A DNA stretch of 30,918 nt from Streptomyces griseus subsp. griseus (GTDB lineage: Bacteria > Actinomycetota > Actinomycetes > Streptomycetales > Streptomycetaceae). A program made the translations under genes and the position numbers. Positions 1-7,938 of this stretch are shown here, piece by piece. Each line of letters starts with the position of its first letter. Positions within the stretch are counted from its first letter, which is position 1. The notes below the pieces were generated by a model that had not been told where the DNA came from, ran no database searches, and worked only from the letters and a program-made list of their open reading frames with translations. The DNA lies in assembly GCF_000720255.1 (NCBI RefSeq), contig NZ_JOJE01000060.1, forward strand, positions 1-30,918. The letters run 5' to 3'.

Positions 1-415
1 CCGCGACCGCGCATCGCCGGTTCACCGCGTGGACCCGGGCGGGACTGTGGCGTCGGCTCCACCGGGCGGTCCTGGACGAACTCGGTGCGCGGGGCGAGCT
101 GGACTGGGCCTCGGCGATCGTCGATGCCGCCTCGGTCCGGGCCAAAAGGGGGGCACGCTGACCGGGCCGAACCCGGTCGATCGCGGCAAGAAGGGCAGCA
201 AGCTGCATGTGCTGTCCGAGGCCCAGGGCATCCCGCTGGCCGTCGCGGTGTCCGGTGCGAACACCCACGACAGCCTGGCTCTGAAGCCGCTGATCCGCGG
301 TATACCCGCCGTCCTCCTCCGCCGAACACCTCACCTGGCTGCGCGAGCGAGGGCTCGTCCCGCGCATCGCGCGTCCCGGGATCGAACCGAGCGAGCGGCT
401 CGGCCGGCATTGTCC
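1..415 (+). pseudogene. decayed IS5-family transposase remnant
   Basis: Conceptual translation gives successive pieces of a DDE transposase in different frames. The first, from about position 14, reads RFTAWTRAGLWRRLHRAV and on to DAASVRAKRG, where it hits a stop at about 159-161. Shifting frame at the G run near 150 restores TGPNPVDRGKKGSKLHVLSE, with the basic patch and NTHDS typical of the group. After IRGIPAV (about 308) the frame is lost again and the tail resumes as SAEHLTWLRERGLVPRIARP with an apparent internal deletion, ending before 415. The upstream part lies outside the window. One frameshift, one deletion and a missing C-terminus mean it cannot be functional. The family call is from recalled motifs. 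Confidence 0.75.
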
Positions 416-460
416 CATAAATGATCTACGGCGTGCTGGCTAACCTGCTCGTCTTCTCGG

Positions 461-1072
461 TCACCCGGCGAGGGCAAGGTTGTGCAGGCGGGCGATACCG
501 AGCATGGCGTGGTGGACGCCATCGCCTTTGAGACGGCAGTCGCGCAGGATCTTCCAGGTCTTCATGCGGGCGAAGGCGTGCTCGACGCGGGCGCGGACTT
601 TGCGGTGGGAAGCGTTGTGTTCCTCCTTCCAGGCGGGGAGTTCGCTCTGGCCCTTCCCTCGGCGGTGTGGGATGACCAGACCGGTGCCCCGGTAGCCTCC
701 GTCCGCGATGACGGTGGTCGTACCGACGGCGGCTTTGGCCCCGGACAGTTCCCATGCCCTGCAGTCGTTGCGGTTGCCGGGCAGAGGCCGGCCGACAGCG
801 ACGACCAGGCGGGTGTCGGCGTCGATGACGACCTGGTGGTTGGTGGAATACCGGTAGTTTTTCGATTGCTCGGCGATGGTGTGATCGCGAGTGGGCACCA
901 GGGTTCCGTCCACGATCAGTACGGCGTCCTTGCGGAACCGCTTGCGCTGCTGGAGCGCGAGCGAAGGGCCGAGGTGGTCGATGATGCGGTCGGCGGCCGA
1001 CGTCGATACCCCGAACAGCGGTGCCAACTGGCGCAGCGTGAAAGGCTCCGACGCCGTGATCACACCAGACAC
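461..1072 (-). CDS. IS5-type DDE transposase with internal N-terminal deletion
   Basis: The 203-residue frame has the DDE-superfamily core: an early Asp in VLIVDGTLVPT, a second in GRPLPGNRND and a late Glu in RARVEHAFARMKTWKILRD. The GTG start at 1072 is followed by SGVITASEP and then directly by FTLRQLAPLFGVSTSAADRI. In intact relatives, as I remember them, about 55-60 residues of an N-terminal helix-turn-helix region lie between these two segments, so the gene looks internally deleted in frame. The catalytic residues remain, but end-binding is probably lost. It sits against the IS remnant at 1-415 in the opposite orientation. No convincing terminal inverted repeats were found on both sides. 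Confidence 0.8.
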   Translation of the reverse strand: MSGVITASEPFTLRQLAPLFGVSTSAADRIIDHLGPSLALQQRKRFRKDAVLIVDGTLVPTRDHTIAEQSKNYRYSTNHQVVIDADTRLVVAVGRPLPGNRNDCRAWELSGAKAAVGTTTVIADGGYRGTGLVIPHRRGKGQSELPAWKEEHNASHRKVRARVEHAFARMKTWKILRDCRLKGDGVHHAMLGIARLHNLALAG

Positions 1073-1139
1073 GACAAGATCATGTCACCCGAGTCCGGCA
1101 GGTTCCTTATCTCCAGGGCCCGGTGTCCGACCCTCGACC

Positions 1140-1145
1140 TACGAT
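1140..1145 (+). promoter_or_regulatory. -10 box for VOC gene (leaderless arrangement)
   Basis: TACGAT lies exactly 6 nt before the ATG at 1152, the geometry of leaderless transcripts in Streptomyces. No convincing Shine-Dalgarno sequence precedes the ATG and no clear -35 box is visible. The promoter is close to the old IS edge. Inferred from sequence only. Confidence 0.45.
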
Positions 1146-1151
1146 GCCGGG

Positions 1152-1523
1152 ATGCAGCCACACTTCACCGGAACTGCCCTGATCACCGACGATGTCCCGG
1201 CCCTCGCCGCCTTCTATGCCGCGGTCCTGGACGCAGATGTCGAAGGGAGCGACCCCTTCGCCCTGGTGACAGTCCCCGGTGCCGTCCTGTCGTTTTTCTC
1301 CGCACAGGGCATGGAGTCGATGGTGCCTGGATCGATGGCCGCCGCTGCGAGCGGAGGCTTCACCCTGGAGTTCCAGGTCGCCGACGTGGACGCACGCCAC
1401 GAACGGCTGCGGGCTCGGGGCATCGAGATCCTCAAGCCGCCGACAACCCAGCCCTGGGGACGCCGCTCGGTGTGGCTGCGTGACCCGGACGGCAACATCG
1501 TCAACCTCTACCAGGACGCGTGA
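1152..1523 (+). CDS. VOC (glyoxalase/bleomycin-resistance) family protein
   Basis: This is a 123-residue protein with one vicinal-oxygen-chelate fold. The first beta-alpha-beta module reads FTGTALITDDVPALAAFYAAVL and the second contains FTLEFQVADVDARHERLRARG. The C-terminal WLRDPDGNIVNLYQ is the classic VOC ending whose Glu/Asn position usually supports metal binding. Single-module VOC proteins normally dimerise and may be small-molecule resistance or isomerase proteins; the substrate cannot be read from sequence. ATG 1152 is chosen because the homology starts there and a -10 box sits 6 nt upstream. Upstream in-frame codons run into the IS and are not homologous. It stands alone between IS debris and a membrane glycosyltransferase gene. 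Confidence 0.85.
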   Translation: MQPHFTGTALITDDVPALAAFYAAVLDADVEGSDPFALVTVPGAVLSFFSAQGMESMVPGSMAAAASGGFTLEFQVADVDARHERLRARGIEILKPPTTQPWGRRSVWLRDPDGNIVNLYQDA

Positions 1524-1697
1524 CGACCGGTTCCTTGCACCTCGGCTCGCTCATTGCGGGACAGCCTTCAGCCTGAGCCCACAGCGCGCACCCCATCGAG
1601 TGATTTCGCCCCGACAACCGACGCACGCTCCCCGCGCGGCCTCCCTCCCCGGGAAACGGTGGGCCGGTACCGCCCGCCGAGTCCTGGAGCCCGCGCC

Positions 1698-2879
1698 GTG
1701 TCCTCGACCGCCCCCGAAACCGCCCGCAGCGGCCTCGTCCCGGGCACCCGGAGGCGCCCGGGCAGCCCCGAGCCGGGCCTCGCCCCGCCGACCCTGCGCC
1801 GCGCGGCCCCCGCCCTGCTGGCCTACACCTGCGTACGCGCCGCGGGCCTCCTCGTCCTCGCGGTCTGGGCGCACCGCAAGCACCACGGCGTCTGGCCTCT
1901 CCTGGCGACACGGTGGGACGCCGACTGGTACCTCGGTATCGCCGACCACGGGTACGCCCGCACGCTGGGCACCGCGTACGACGCCAACAACCTGGCCTTC
2001 TTCCCGCTGCATCCGGTGCTGGTGAAGGCGGTCGCGGCCGTCACCCCCGGCTCGCGCGCGACCGTCGGCCTGTGCCTCGCCGTCGTGGCCTCGGTGCTGG
2101 CGGCCTGGGGGATCTTCGCCGTCGCCGACCGTCTGCACGGCCGACGCGTCGGCGTCCTGCTCACCGTGCTGTGGGCGACGCTCCCGGTCGGTCTGGTGCA
2201 GTGGATGGGCTACACGGAGTCCCTCTTCACGGCCTTCGCCGCCTGGGCGCTGTACGCCGTTCTGACCGGCCGCTGGCTGTGGGCGGGCACCCTGGCCGCA
2301 CTGGCCGGCCTGACCCGCCCGACCGGCATCGCACTGGCCGTCGCGGTCACCGTCACCGCCCTGCCGTCCCTGCGCGTCCGGCCCTCGGCGCTCGTCGCCG
2401 CCGTCCTCGCCCCGCTCGGCTGGTGCGCCTACGTCGGCTGGGTGGGCCTCAGACTGGGCCGCTGGGACGGGTACTTCGCCGTACAGCGCCTCTGGCACAA
2501 CGAGTGGGACGGCGGCCGCGAGACCCTGCGCCGGATGCGGGAGTTGCTGGCGTACGACTCGACGCCCGAGCTGTTCCTGGTGCTGGTCACCCTGACGCTG
2601 ATCGGGTCCGTGGTCCTCTACGGCCTCGCCGTGGCCGACCGGCAGCCGCTCCCGCTGCTCGTCTTCACGGGCGTCCTGCTGGCGATCGTCCTGGGCAGCG
2701 GCGGTGTGTACTTCCCCCGCGCCCGCTTTCTCCTCCCCGCCTTCCCGCTCCTCCTCCCTCTCGCCCGCCACCTGTCCCACTCCTCCCCCCGCTACCGCCT
2801 CCTCGCCCTGACAGCGGCCGTGACGGGGTCGGCGTACTGCGGCGCGTACATGGCGCTGGTCTGGCCGAGCGCGCCCTGA
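1698..2879 (+). CDS. PIG-V-like membrane mannosyltransferase family protein
   Basis: This is a polytopic membrane protein of 393 residues with about nine to ten hydrophobic segments. Early in the chain RWDADWYLGIADHGY (about residues 72-86) and NNLAFFPLHPVL match the luminal Asp-containing loop of the PIG-V/actinobacterial polyprenol-phosphate-mannose-dependent mannosyltransferases (GT-C fold). In such enzymes the Asp in the first large loop is catalytic. A likely role is cell-envelope or lipoglycan mannosylation; the acceptor is unknown. The start was placed at GTG 1698, where GGAG sits 8 nt upstream. A longer frame from ATG 1554 adds 48 low-complexity, Arg/Pro-rich residues and is less likely. 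The gene converges with the membrane-protein gene at 2933-4594. Confidence 0.8.
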   Translation: MSSTAPETARSGLVPGTRRRPGSPEPGLAPPTLRRAAPALLAYTCVRAAGLLVLAVWAHRKHHGVWPLLATRWDADWYLGIADHGYARTLGTAYDANNLAFFPLHPVLVKAVAAVTPGSRATVGLCLAVVASVLAAWGIFAVADRLHGRRVGVLLTVLWATLPVGLVQWMGYTESLFTAFAAWALYAVLTGRWLWAGTLAALAGLTRPTGIALAVAVTVTALPSLRVRPSALVAAVLAPLGWCAYVGWVGLRLGRWDGYFAVQRLWHNEWDGGRETLRRMRELLAYDSTPELFLVLVTLTLIGSVVLYGLAVADRQPLPLLVFTGVLLAIVLGSGGVYFPRARFLLPAFPLLLPLARHLSHSSPRYRLLALTAAVTGSAYCGAYMALVWPSAP

Positions 2880-2887
2880 ACCGGCCT

Positions 2888-2903
2888 GCGCAGGCGCCTG
2901 CGC
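2888..2903. terminator. palindrome between convergent genes
   Basis: A perfect 16-bp palindrome with core CAGGCGCCTG lies between the stops of the convergent genes ending at 2879 and 2933. A second small palindrome (CCTGCAGG) and repeated GCAGG words follow. It has no loop and no T run, so a terminator role is only a guess from position. Confidence 0.3.
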
Positions 2904-2932
2904 CCTGCAGGTTCACGCAGGCCCACACACGC

Positions 2933-4594
2933 CTAGGGAAGGAGTACCAGCGCCGCCGCCCACGCCACCGCGACCACCACGGCGAGCGGCCACAACGCCC
3001 GCCCCCGCCGCCGCTCGTCGCTCTCGTCGGCCGGCCGGGCCGAGGGCTCGTGCCACATCGCGGCGATCTCGGCGGCCGTCCGCTCGTGCGGATGCAGCAG
3101 GCCGGCCCGCCGCTCCAGCCACCGCCAGCGGGCCGAGGGCACCGTCCATTCGTCGAAGGACGCCCGGTGGCTATCGATCTTCAGGCTGCTCCCCTTGGCG
3201 AGGACGACCCTGATGTGGTCCCAGGCGACGTGCCGGGTCCGGCGCAGCCCGCTGATCCACAGGCCGGTGCTGTCCGCGGTGACGCGCCAGGCGAGCAGGT
3301 TCGGCAGCATGAACACGGCGATGACGCCACCGACGACGCCGGGGACGTAGCGCCAGAGGCCGGTCTCGCCACCGACGAGGACGGCGCACCACAGCAGGGC
3401 CAGCGCGGCGAAGAGCCGGTCGGCCCACCCGGCACGCCAGTGCCGCACGGGCACGGGCCGGGCGTCGCGCGGCACTGCGGCGACGGCGGCCGCGGCCGCC
3501 AGCCGCAGCTCCTCCTGCCTGGCCTCCCCCACGGCGGTCTGCTTCTCGCGGGCGGTCCACTGCCGTACGAAACCGTCGGACAGGGGACGTACGGGTCCGG
3601 TCGACCGCTCCACAACGGGCGGCTCGTCCGGCTCCTCGGCGGCGCCGACCAGCAGGACCTCCGCGCCGTCGTACGGCAGCCCGTAGAGGACCGCCTCGCG
3701 CAGGGGCCCGGGGGTGTCGTCGTCGAGCCGGTCGAGGAACTCGGCCAGTTCCTTCTCGTCGGCCTCAGGATCGTCCGACTGGTCGGAGTCCTCGTCGACC
3801 TCCGCGGTCGCGACGGTGAACAGGGGCCGCAGGCCCGCCGTGTCGTCGGCCGCGTACACCTCGGCGTCGACGTCGGAGTTCTCCCGCACCAGCACCCGCA
3901 GCACGGGCACGGGCGCCCGGCGCAGGGCCGCGGCGCGGCGATGGGCCAGAGCGGAGGAAAGGGCGACGGTGACACCGAGCCCGACCACGTACCAACCGAT
4001 CACGGGAGCCGACCAGCGGCCCTCCTCGCCGTCCCAGAGCCCCGCGGTGGCGACCAGTACGACACCGGCGACGACCAGGCCGCATCCGACCACGCCGAGC
4101 AGCTTCCCGCGCGGCACGGGGCCTCGCGCGTTCGGCGGTCCGGCCGTCACGCCCCCGGTGGCCGCCCTCGCCGCCTCCCGCTGCCGCTTCCGCGCGGCCA
4201 GTCGCAGCTCGGCGGTCACCCACAGCAGCGCCGACGCCAGGACGAGCCCCAGGGCCCCCGCCCATGGCAGCGCACCGCCGTACACAAGCACCAGAGCGAT
4301 CACCACCGGCGCCGAGACCCGCACAGCCTCGGGCCGCGCCGCCCCCCAGACGAGTTGCAGCGCGCAGAGCGCGGCGACCCAGGCGGGCAGCGCGGTGTAT
4401 CCGGCCAGGAGCCCGGCGCCCCCCGCGGCGAGCAGCAGCACCGTCACCAGGGCCGACGTCCGCAACCGCACCGGCACCCACCGCGCCGGCAACGCCTGCG
4501 TCCAGCGCCGCGCCTGCTCCGAGCTCCAGGGCAGACATCCGTCGGGTATGGCGGACACCGGCAACGGCAAGGGCTCTCCGGAAGCCGTACTCAT
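2933..4594 (-). CDS. large multi-pass membrane protein with PH-like domain
   Basis: The 553-residue protein starts MSTASGEPLPLPVSAIPDGC. About five or six hydrophobic stretches occupy the N-terminal half (for example VRLRTSALVTVLLLAAGGAG, and a later one beginning GKLLGVVGCGLVVAGVVLVA). An acidic cytoplasmic segment follows (about residues 250-290, rich in Asp/Glu), then two further membrane helices and a PH-like region (RVTADSTGLWISGLRRTRHV, AWDHIRVV) near residue 430, and a final helix at the C-terminus. ATG 4594 was preferred to the in-frame codon at 4666 because AGAGGA lies about 10 nt upstream. It follows a second PH-like membrane protein gene (4714-5421) on the same strand after a 119-nt gap and may be cotranscribed. 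No enzymatic motif is visible; function unknown. Confidence 0.75.
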   Translation of the reverse strand: MSTASGEPLPLPVSAIPDGCLPWSSEQARRWTQALPARWVPVRLRTSALVTVLLLAAGGAGLLAGYTALPAWVAALCALQLVWGAARPEAVRVSAPVVIALVLVYGGALPWAGALGLVLASALLWVTAELRLAARKRQREAARAATGGVTAGPPNARGPVPRGKLLGVVGCGLVVAGVVLVATAGLWDGEEGRWSAPVIGWYVVGLGVTVALSSALAHRRAAALRRAPVPVLRVLVRENSDVDAEVYAADDTAGLRPLFTVATAEVDEDSDQSDDPEADEKELAEFLDRLDDDTPGPLREAVLYGLPYDGAEVLLVGAAEEPDEPPVVERSTGPVRPLSDGFVRQWTAREKQTAVGEARQEELRLAAAAAVAAVPRDARPVPVRHWRAGWADRLFAALALLWCAVLVGGETGLWRYVPGVVGGVIAVFMLPNLLAWRVTADSTGLWISGLRRTRHVAWDHIRVVLAKGSSLKIDSHRASFDEWTVPSARWRWLERRAGLLHPHERTAAEIAAMWHEPSARPADESDERRRGRALWPLAVVVAVAWAAALVLLP

Positions 4595-4713
4595 GGGTGA
4601 CTTTTCCTCTCCGCCCACGCCGAGCGCCCCTCCCAGGGGGCCGCGGGGACCCGTGCGATCAACCACAACAAACCGGTCAGCCGACCACGAACCTCAGCCG
4701 CCGCGGACCACAC

Positions 4714-5421
4714 TCACCCCACTGCCAGCAAGATCCCCAGCAACACCGCCCCCGCCACCGCGGGCGCCACGACCTCCCAGGCCCACCTGACGGTCACCTC
4801 TCCCTGCGCGCTCTCCTCCTTCTCCCGCGCTTCCCTGAGCTCACGCAGGTCGTCCATGACCTTGTCGGTCTCGGCGCGCGCCGGCCCGTCCGGATCGGAC
4901 TGGGCGCGGCCGCCACCCGAGAAGCCGCCCAGCGGTCCGCCGAAGCCGCCGCCCGACCGCCCGCCGAGTCCTGCGCGGCCACCGTCACCGGCCGCCACCC
5001 GGGCCTGCCGGCGTGCCGCCTTCTTGCGGGCCCGCAGCGAGACGGGGATGGCCCAGAGCTGGTACTTGGTCCCGGAGGTGGCGACGACCTCGTTGGAGTA
5101 GCCGGAGCGCAGCGAGGCGACCTGCCCCCACGGCACCACGATCACGCGGAACGGGTTGCGGATGCGCAGCCGGTCCTCGTTGGCGAGGACGGCGGGCCGC
5201 AGCGTGAAGGCGACCACCAGCGGTACGAGCAGGATCAGCGTGGCGAGCGCCAGCCACGGCGTGCGGCCGCGCCCCGCGACGATGGCGTCGATGCCGAGCC
5301 AGCCCACGATGGCGAGGAGCAGCACACCGCCGGCGATGCCCGCGGGCGACCGGTAGATCCGGTCCTTGGAGAGGGGCGCCGGGGGCTGCGGAGCGGGAGA
5401 CGGGTCGTCGGGGGTCGTCAT
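4714..5421 (-). CDS. membrane-anchored PH-domain protein
   Basis: This 235-residue protein has a Pro-rich N-terminus, two transmembrane helices (about residues 27-48 and 54-73) and then a bacterial PH-like domain (RPAVLANEDRLRIRNPFRVI, VPWGQVASLRSGYSN, TKYQLWAIPVSL). A basic stretch (RARKKAARRQARV) and a Gly-rich linker of about 30 residues follow. Then comes a charged, probably coiled-coil segment with KVMDDLRELREAREKEE, and a last transmembrane helix. Such proteins are common, uncharacterised membrane proteins in actinobacteria. The ATG is preceded 7 nt upstream by CAGAAT, so leaderless expression is possible. It diverges from deoC; the shared intergenic region holds the deoC operator. Confidence 0.8.
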   Translation of the reverse strand: MTTPDDPSPAPQPPAPLSKDRIYRSPAGIAGGVLLLAIVGWLGIDAIVAGRGRTPWLALATLILLVPLVVAFTLRPAVLANEDRLRIRNPFRVIVVPWGQVASLRSGYSNEVVATSGTKYQLWAIPVSLRARKKAARRQARVAAGDGGRAGLGGRSGGGFGGPLGGFSGGGRAQSDPDGPARAETDKVMDDLRELREAREKEESAQGEVTVRWAWEVVAPAVAGAVLLGILLAVG

Positions 5422-5428
5422 GGTCCTG

Positions 5429-5434
5429 ATTCTG
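5429..5434 (-). promoter_or_regulatory. possible -10 box of the PH-domain gene
   Basis: Read on the minus strand, CAGAAT lies 7 nt before the ATG at 5421. The same hexamer precedes afsQ1 in this window with similar spacing. No strong Shine-Dalgarno sequence competes, although AGGA is 2 nt from the ATG. Tentative. Confidence 0.3.
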
Positions 5435-5502
5435 CACGACGAGGTGGAGGGCGCTCATGCGTGGTGGCACACGCGGGACGAGCACCCGGGGGTATACAGC
5501 CG

Positions 5503-5514
5503 CTACGCGCGTAG
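5503..5514. promoter_or_regulatory. nucleoside-regulon operator CTACGCGCGTAG before deoC
   Basis: This is a perfect 12-bp palindrome. Exact copies sit before add (16771-16782) and the ABC importer operon (29302-29313), and a 10/12 copy before the BMP lipoprotein gene (30608-30619). Here it ends one base before the deoC -10 box, so a bound regulator would block RNA polymerase. The even palindrome with central CG resembles operators of LacI-type repressors, but the regulator family is not shown by the window. Confidence 0.75.
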
Positions 5515-5515
5515 A

Positions 5516-5521
5516 TATGCT
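5516..5521 (+). promoter_or_regulatory. deoC -10 box, leaderless start
   Basis: TATGCT is followed by exactly 6 nt and then GTG 5528, so transcription should begin at or next to the start codon. The add gene has the same spacing (TACAGT, 6 nt, ATG). This decides the deoC start in favour of GTG 5528 over ATG 5534. Confidence 0.6.
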
Positions 5522-5527
5522 CGTCTG

Positions 5528-6496
5528 GTGACCATGCCCACCAATGCCCCCTCCGCAGCACACGCCCTGGCGGACGTCACCGCGTCCGACAGCTCACTGC
5601 GCCGCTTCCTCCACGGGCTGCCCGGCGTCGACGCGGTCGGCCTGGAGGCGCGCGCCGCCTCCCTCGGCACCCGTTCCATCAAGACGACCGCCAAGGCCTA
5701 CGCCATCGACCTGGCCATCTCGATGGTCGACCTGACGACGCTGGAAGGCGCGGACACCCCGGGCAAGGTCCGGGCGCTCGGCGCCAAGGCGGTCCACCCC
5801 GACCCCACCGACCGTACGACTCCGGCCACCGCCGCGGTCTGCGTCTACCCCGACATGGTGGCCGCCGCCAAGGAGGCCGTCGCGGGGTCGAGCGTGAAGG
5901 TCGCCTCGGTCGCCACCTCCTTCCCGGCGGGCCGCGCCGCCCTCGACGTGAAGCTGTCCGACGTGCGTGACGCCGTCGCCGCGGGCGCCGACGAGATCGA
6001 CATGGTCATCGACCGCGGGGCGTTCCTCGCGGGGCGGTACGCGAAGGTGTACGACGAGATCGTCGCCGTGCGCGAGGCCTGCGGCACGGGCGCCCGGCTG
6101 AAGGTCATCTTCGAGACCGGTGAGCTCTCGACGTACGACAACATCCGCCGCGCCAGCTGGCTCGGCATGCTCGCCGGGGCCGACTTCATCAAGACCTCGA
6201 CCGGCAAGGTGGCCGTGAACGCCACCCCCGCCAACACGCTCCTGATGCTGGAGGCCGTCCGCGACTTCCGTGCCCAGACGGGGGTACAGGTCGGGGTGAA
6301 GCCCGCCGGAGGCATCCGCACCAGCAAGGACGCGATCAAGTTCCTCGTCCTGGTCAACGAGACCGTCGGCGAGGACTGGCTGGACAACCACTGGTTCCGC
6401 TTCGGCGCCTCCTCGCTCCTCAACGACCTGCTGATGCAGCGCCAGAAGCTGGCCACCGGCCGCTACTCCGGCCCCGACTACGTGACGGTGGACTGA
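5528..6496 (+). CDS. deoC: deoxyribose-phosphate aldolase
   Basis: DeoC cleaves 2-deoxyribose-5-phosphate to acetaldehyde and glyceraldehyde-3-phosphate, the last step of deoxynucleoside catabolism, in the cytosol. The 322-residue protein has the class I aldolase TIM barrel. The Schiff-base lysine lies in ADFIKTSTGK (about K222), the second lysine in GVKPAGGIRTSKDAIKF, and the Asp-containing strand in EIDMVIDRGAFLAG. It is longer than the E. coli enzyme because of an N-terminal extension of about 45 residues, usual in actinobacteria. GTG 5528 is favoured by the -10 box 6 nt upstream; ATG 5534 is two codons further in. It heads an operon with two aldehyde dehydrogenase-family genes (5-nt gap to the first) and lies under the palindromic operator. 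Confidence 0.95.
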   Translation: MTMPTNAPSAAHALADVTASDSSLRRFLHGLPGVDAVGLEARAASLGTRSIKTTAKAYAIDLAISMVDLTTLEGADTPGKVRALGAKAVHPDPTDRTTPATAAVCVYPDMVAAAKEAVAGSSVKVASVATSFPAGRAALDVKLSDVRDAVAAGADEIDMVIDRGAFLAGRYAKVYDEIVAVREACGTGARLKVIFETGELSTYDNIRRASWLGMLAGADFIKTSTGKVAVNATPANTLLMLEAVRDFRAQTGVQVGVKPAGGIRTSKDAIKFLVLVNETVGEDWLDNHWFRFGASSLLNDLLMQRQKLATGRYSGPDYVTVD

Positions 6497-6501
6497 TCTA
6501 C

Positions 6502-7938
6502 ATGGCTTCCGTATTCGAGTACGCACCGGCGCCCGAGTCCCGCTCGATCGTCGACATCGCCCCCTCCTACGGCCTCTTCATCGACGGCGAGTTCGTGGAG
6601 GCGGCCGACGGCAAGGTCTTCAAGACCGTCTCGCCCTCGTCGGAGGAGGTCCTCTCCGAGATCGCCCAGGCCGGCGCCGAGGACGTCGACCGCGCGGTCA
6701 AGGCGGCCCGCAGGGCCTTCGAGAAGTGGTCGGCGCTGCCCGGCGCCGAGCGCGCCAAGTACCTGTTCCGCATCGCCCGGATCATCCAGGAGCGCAGCCG
6801 CGAGCTCGCCGTCCTCGAAACCCTGGACAACGGCAAGCCCATCAAGGAGACCCGCGACGCCGACCTCCCCCTGGTCGCCGCGCACTTCTTCTACTACGCG
6901 GGCTGGGCGGACAAGCTCGACCACGCGGGCTTCGGGCTGAACCCGAAGCCGCTCGGCGTGGCCGGCCAGGTCATCCCCTGGAACTTCCCGCTGCTGATGC
7001 TGGCGTGGAAGATCGCCCCGGCGCTGGCCACCGGCAACACGGTCGTCCTGAAGCCCGCCGAGACGACCCCCCTCTCGGCTCTGTTCTTCGCCGACATCTG
7101 CCGCCAGGCGGGCCTGCCCAAGGGCGTCGTCAACATCCTCCCGGGCTACGGCGACACGGGCGCCGCGCTCGTCGCGCACCCGGACGTCGACAAGGTCGCC
7201 TTCACCGGCTCCACGGCCGTAGGCAAGGAGATCGCCCGCACGGTCGCCGGCAGCCGCAAGAAGCTCACCCTCGAACTGGGCGGCAAGGGCGCGAACATCG
7301 TCTTCGACGACGCCCCGATCGACCAGGCCGTCGAGGGCATCGTCAACGGCATCTTCTTCAATCAGGGCCAGGTCTGCTGCGCGGGCTCCCGTCTGCTGGT
7401 CCAGGAGTCGATCCAGGACGAGCTGCTGGATTCGCTGAAGCGCCGCCTCTCCACCCTCCGCCTCGGCGACCCCCTCGACAAGAACACCGACATCGGCGCG
7501 ATCAACTCCGCGGAACAGCTCACCCGCATCACCTCACTCGTCGAGCAGGGCGAGGCGGAGGGCGCCGAGCGCTGGTCCCCGGCCTGCGAACTGCCCACCG
7601 CCGGTTACTGGTTCGCCCCGACGCTCTTCACCAACGTCACCCAGGCGCACCGGATCGCCCGCGACGAGATCTTCGGCCCGGTGCTGTCCGTCCTCACCTT
7701 CCGCACCCCGGACGAGGCTGTCGCCAAGGCCAACAACACCCCCTACGGACTCTCCGCGGGCATCTGGACGGAGAAGGGCTCCCGCATCCTCGCGGTGGCG
7801 AACAAGCTCCGCGCGGGTGTCGTCTGGTCCAACACGTTCAACAAGTTCGACCCGACCTCGCCGTTCGGCGGTTACAAGGAGTCGGGCTTCGGCCGCGAGG
7901 GCGGCCGCCACGGCCTGGAGGCGTACCTCGATGTCTGA
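6502..7938 (+). CDS. aldehyde dehydrogenase, NAD(P)-dependent
   Basis: This is a full-length 478-residue aldehyde dehydrogenase. It has the cofactor-domain motifs VIPWNFPLLM and VLKPAETTPLSA, the glycine turn GSTAVGKEI, the general-base Glu258 in LELGGKGAN and the nucleophile Cys292 in FFNQGQVCCAGSR. EIFGPVLSV and the C-terminal FGGYKESGFGREGG are also present. Its place 5 nt after deoC suggests that it oxidises acetaldehyde released by DeoC, to acetate by analogy with non-acylating members; it has no CoA-acylating hallmark that I can recognise. The ATG at 6502 has a poor Shine-Dalgarno sequence, so translation is probably coupled to deoC. Its end overlaps the next gene by 8 nt. Confidence 0.93.
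   Translation: MASVFEYAPAPESRSIVDIAPSYGLFIDGEFVEAADGKVFKTVSPSSEEVLSEIAQAGAEDVDRAVKAARRAFEKWSALPGAERAKYLFRIARIIQERSRELAVLETLDNGKPIKETRDADLPLVAAHFFYYAGWADKLDHAGFGLNPKPLGVAGQVIPWNFPLLMLAWKIAPALATGNTVVLKPAETTPLSALFFADICRQAGLPKGVVNILPGYGDTGAALVAHPDVDKVAFTGSTAVGKEIARTVAGSRKKLTLELGGKGANIVFDDAPIDQAVEGIVNGIFFNQGQVCCAGSRLLVQESIQDELLDSLKRRLSTLRLGDPLDKNTDIGAINSAEQLTRITSLVEQGEAEGAERWSPACELPTAGYWFAPTLFTNVTQAHRIARDEIFGPVLSVLTFRTPDEAVAKANNTPYGLSAGIWTEKGSRILAVANKLRAGVVWSNTFNKFDPTSPFGGYKESGFGREGGRHGLEAYLDV

Noticed and set aside
1913..4600. 895-codon plus-strand frame crossing two genes
   Set aside because: It is very rich in Arg, Pro and Gly, has no domain, and runs out of frame through one well-supported gene and antisense to another; a GC-skew artefact.
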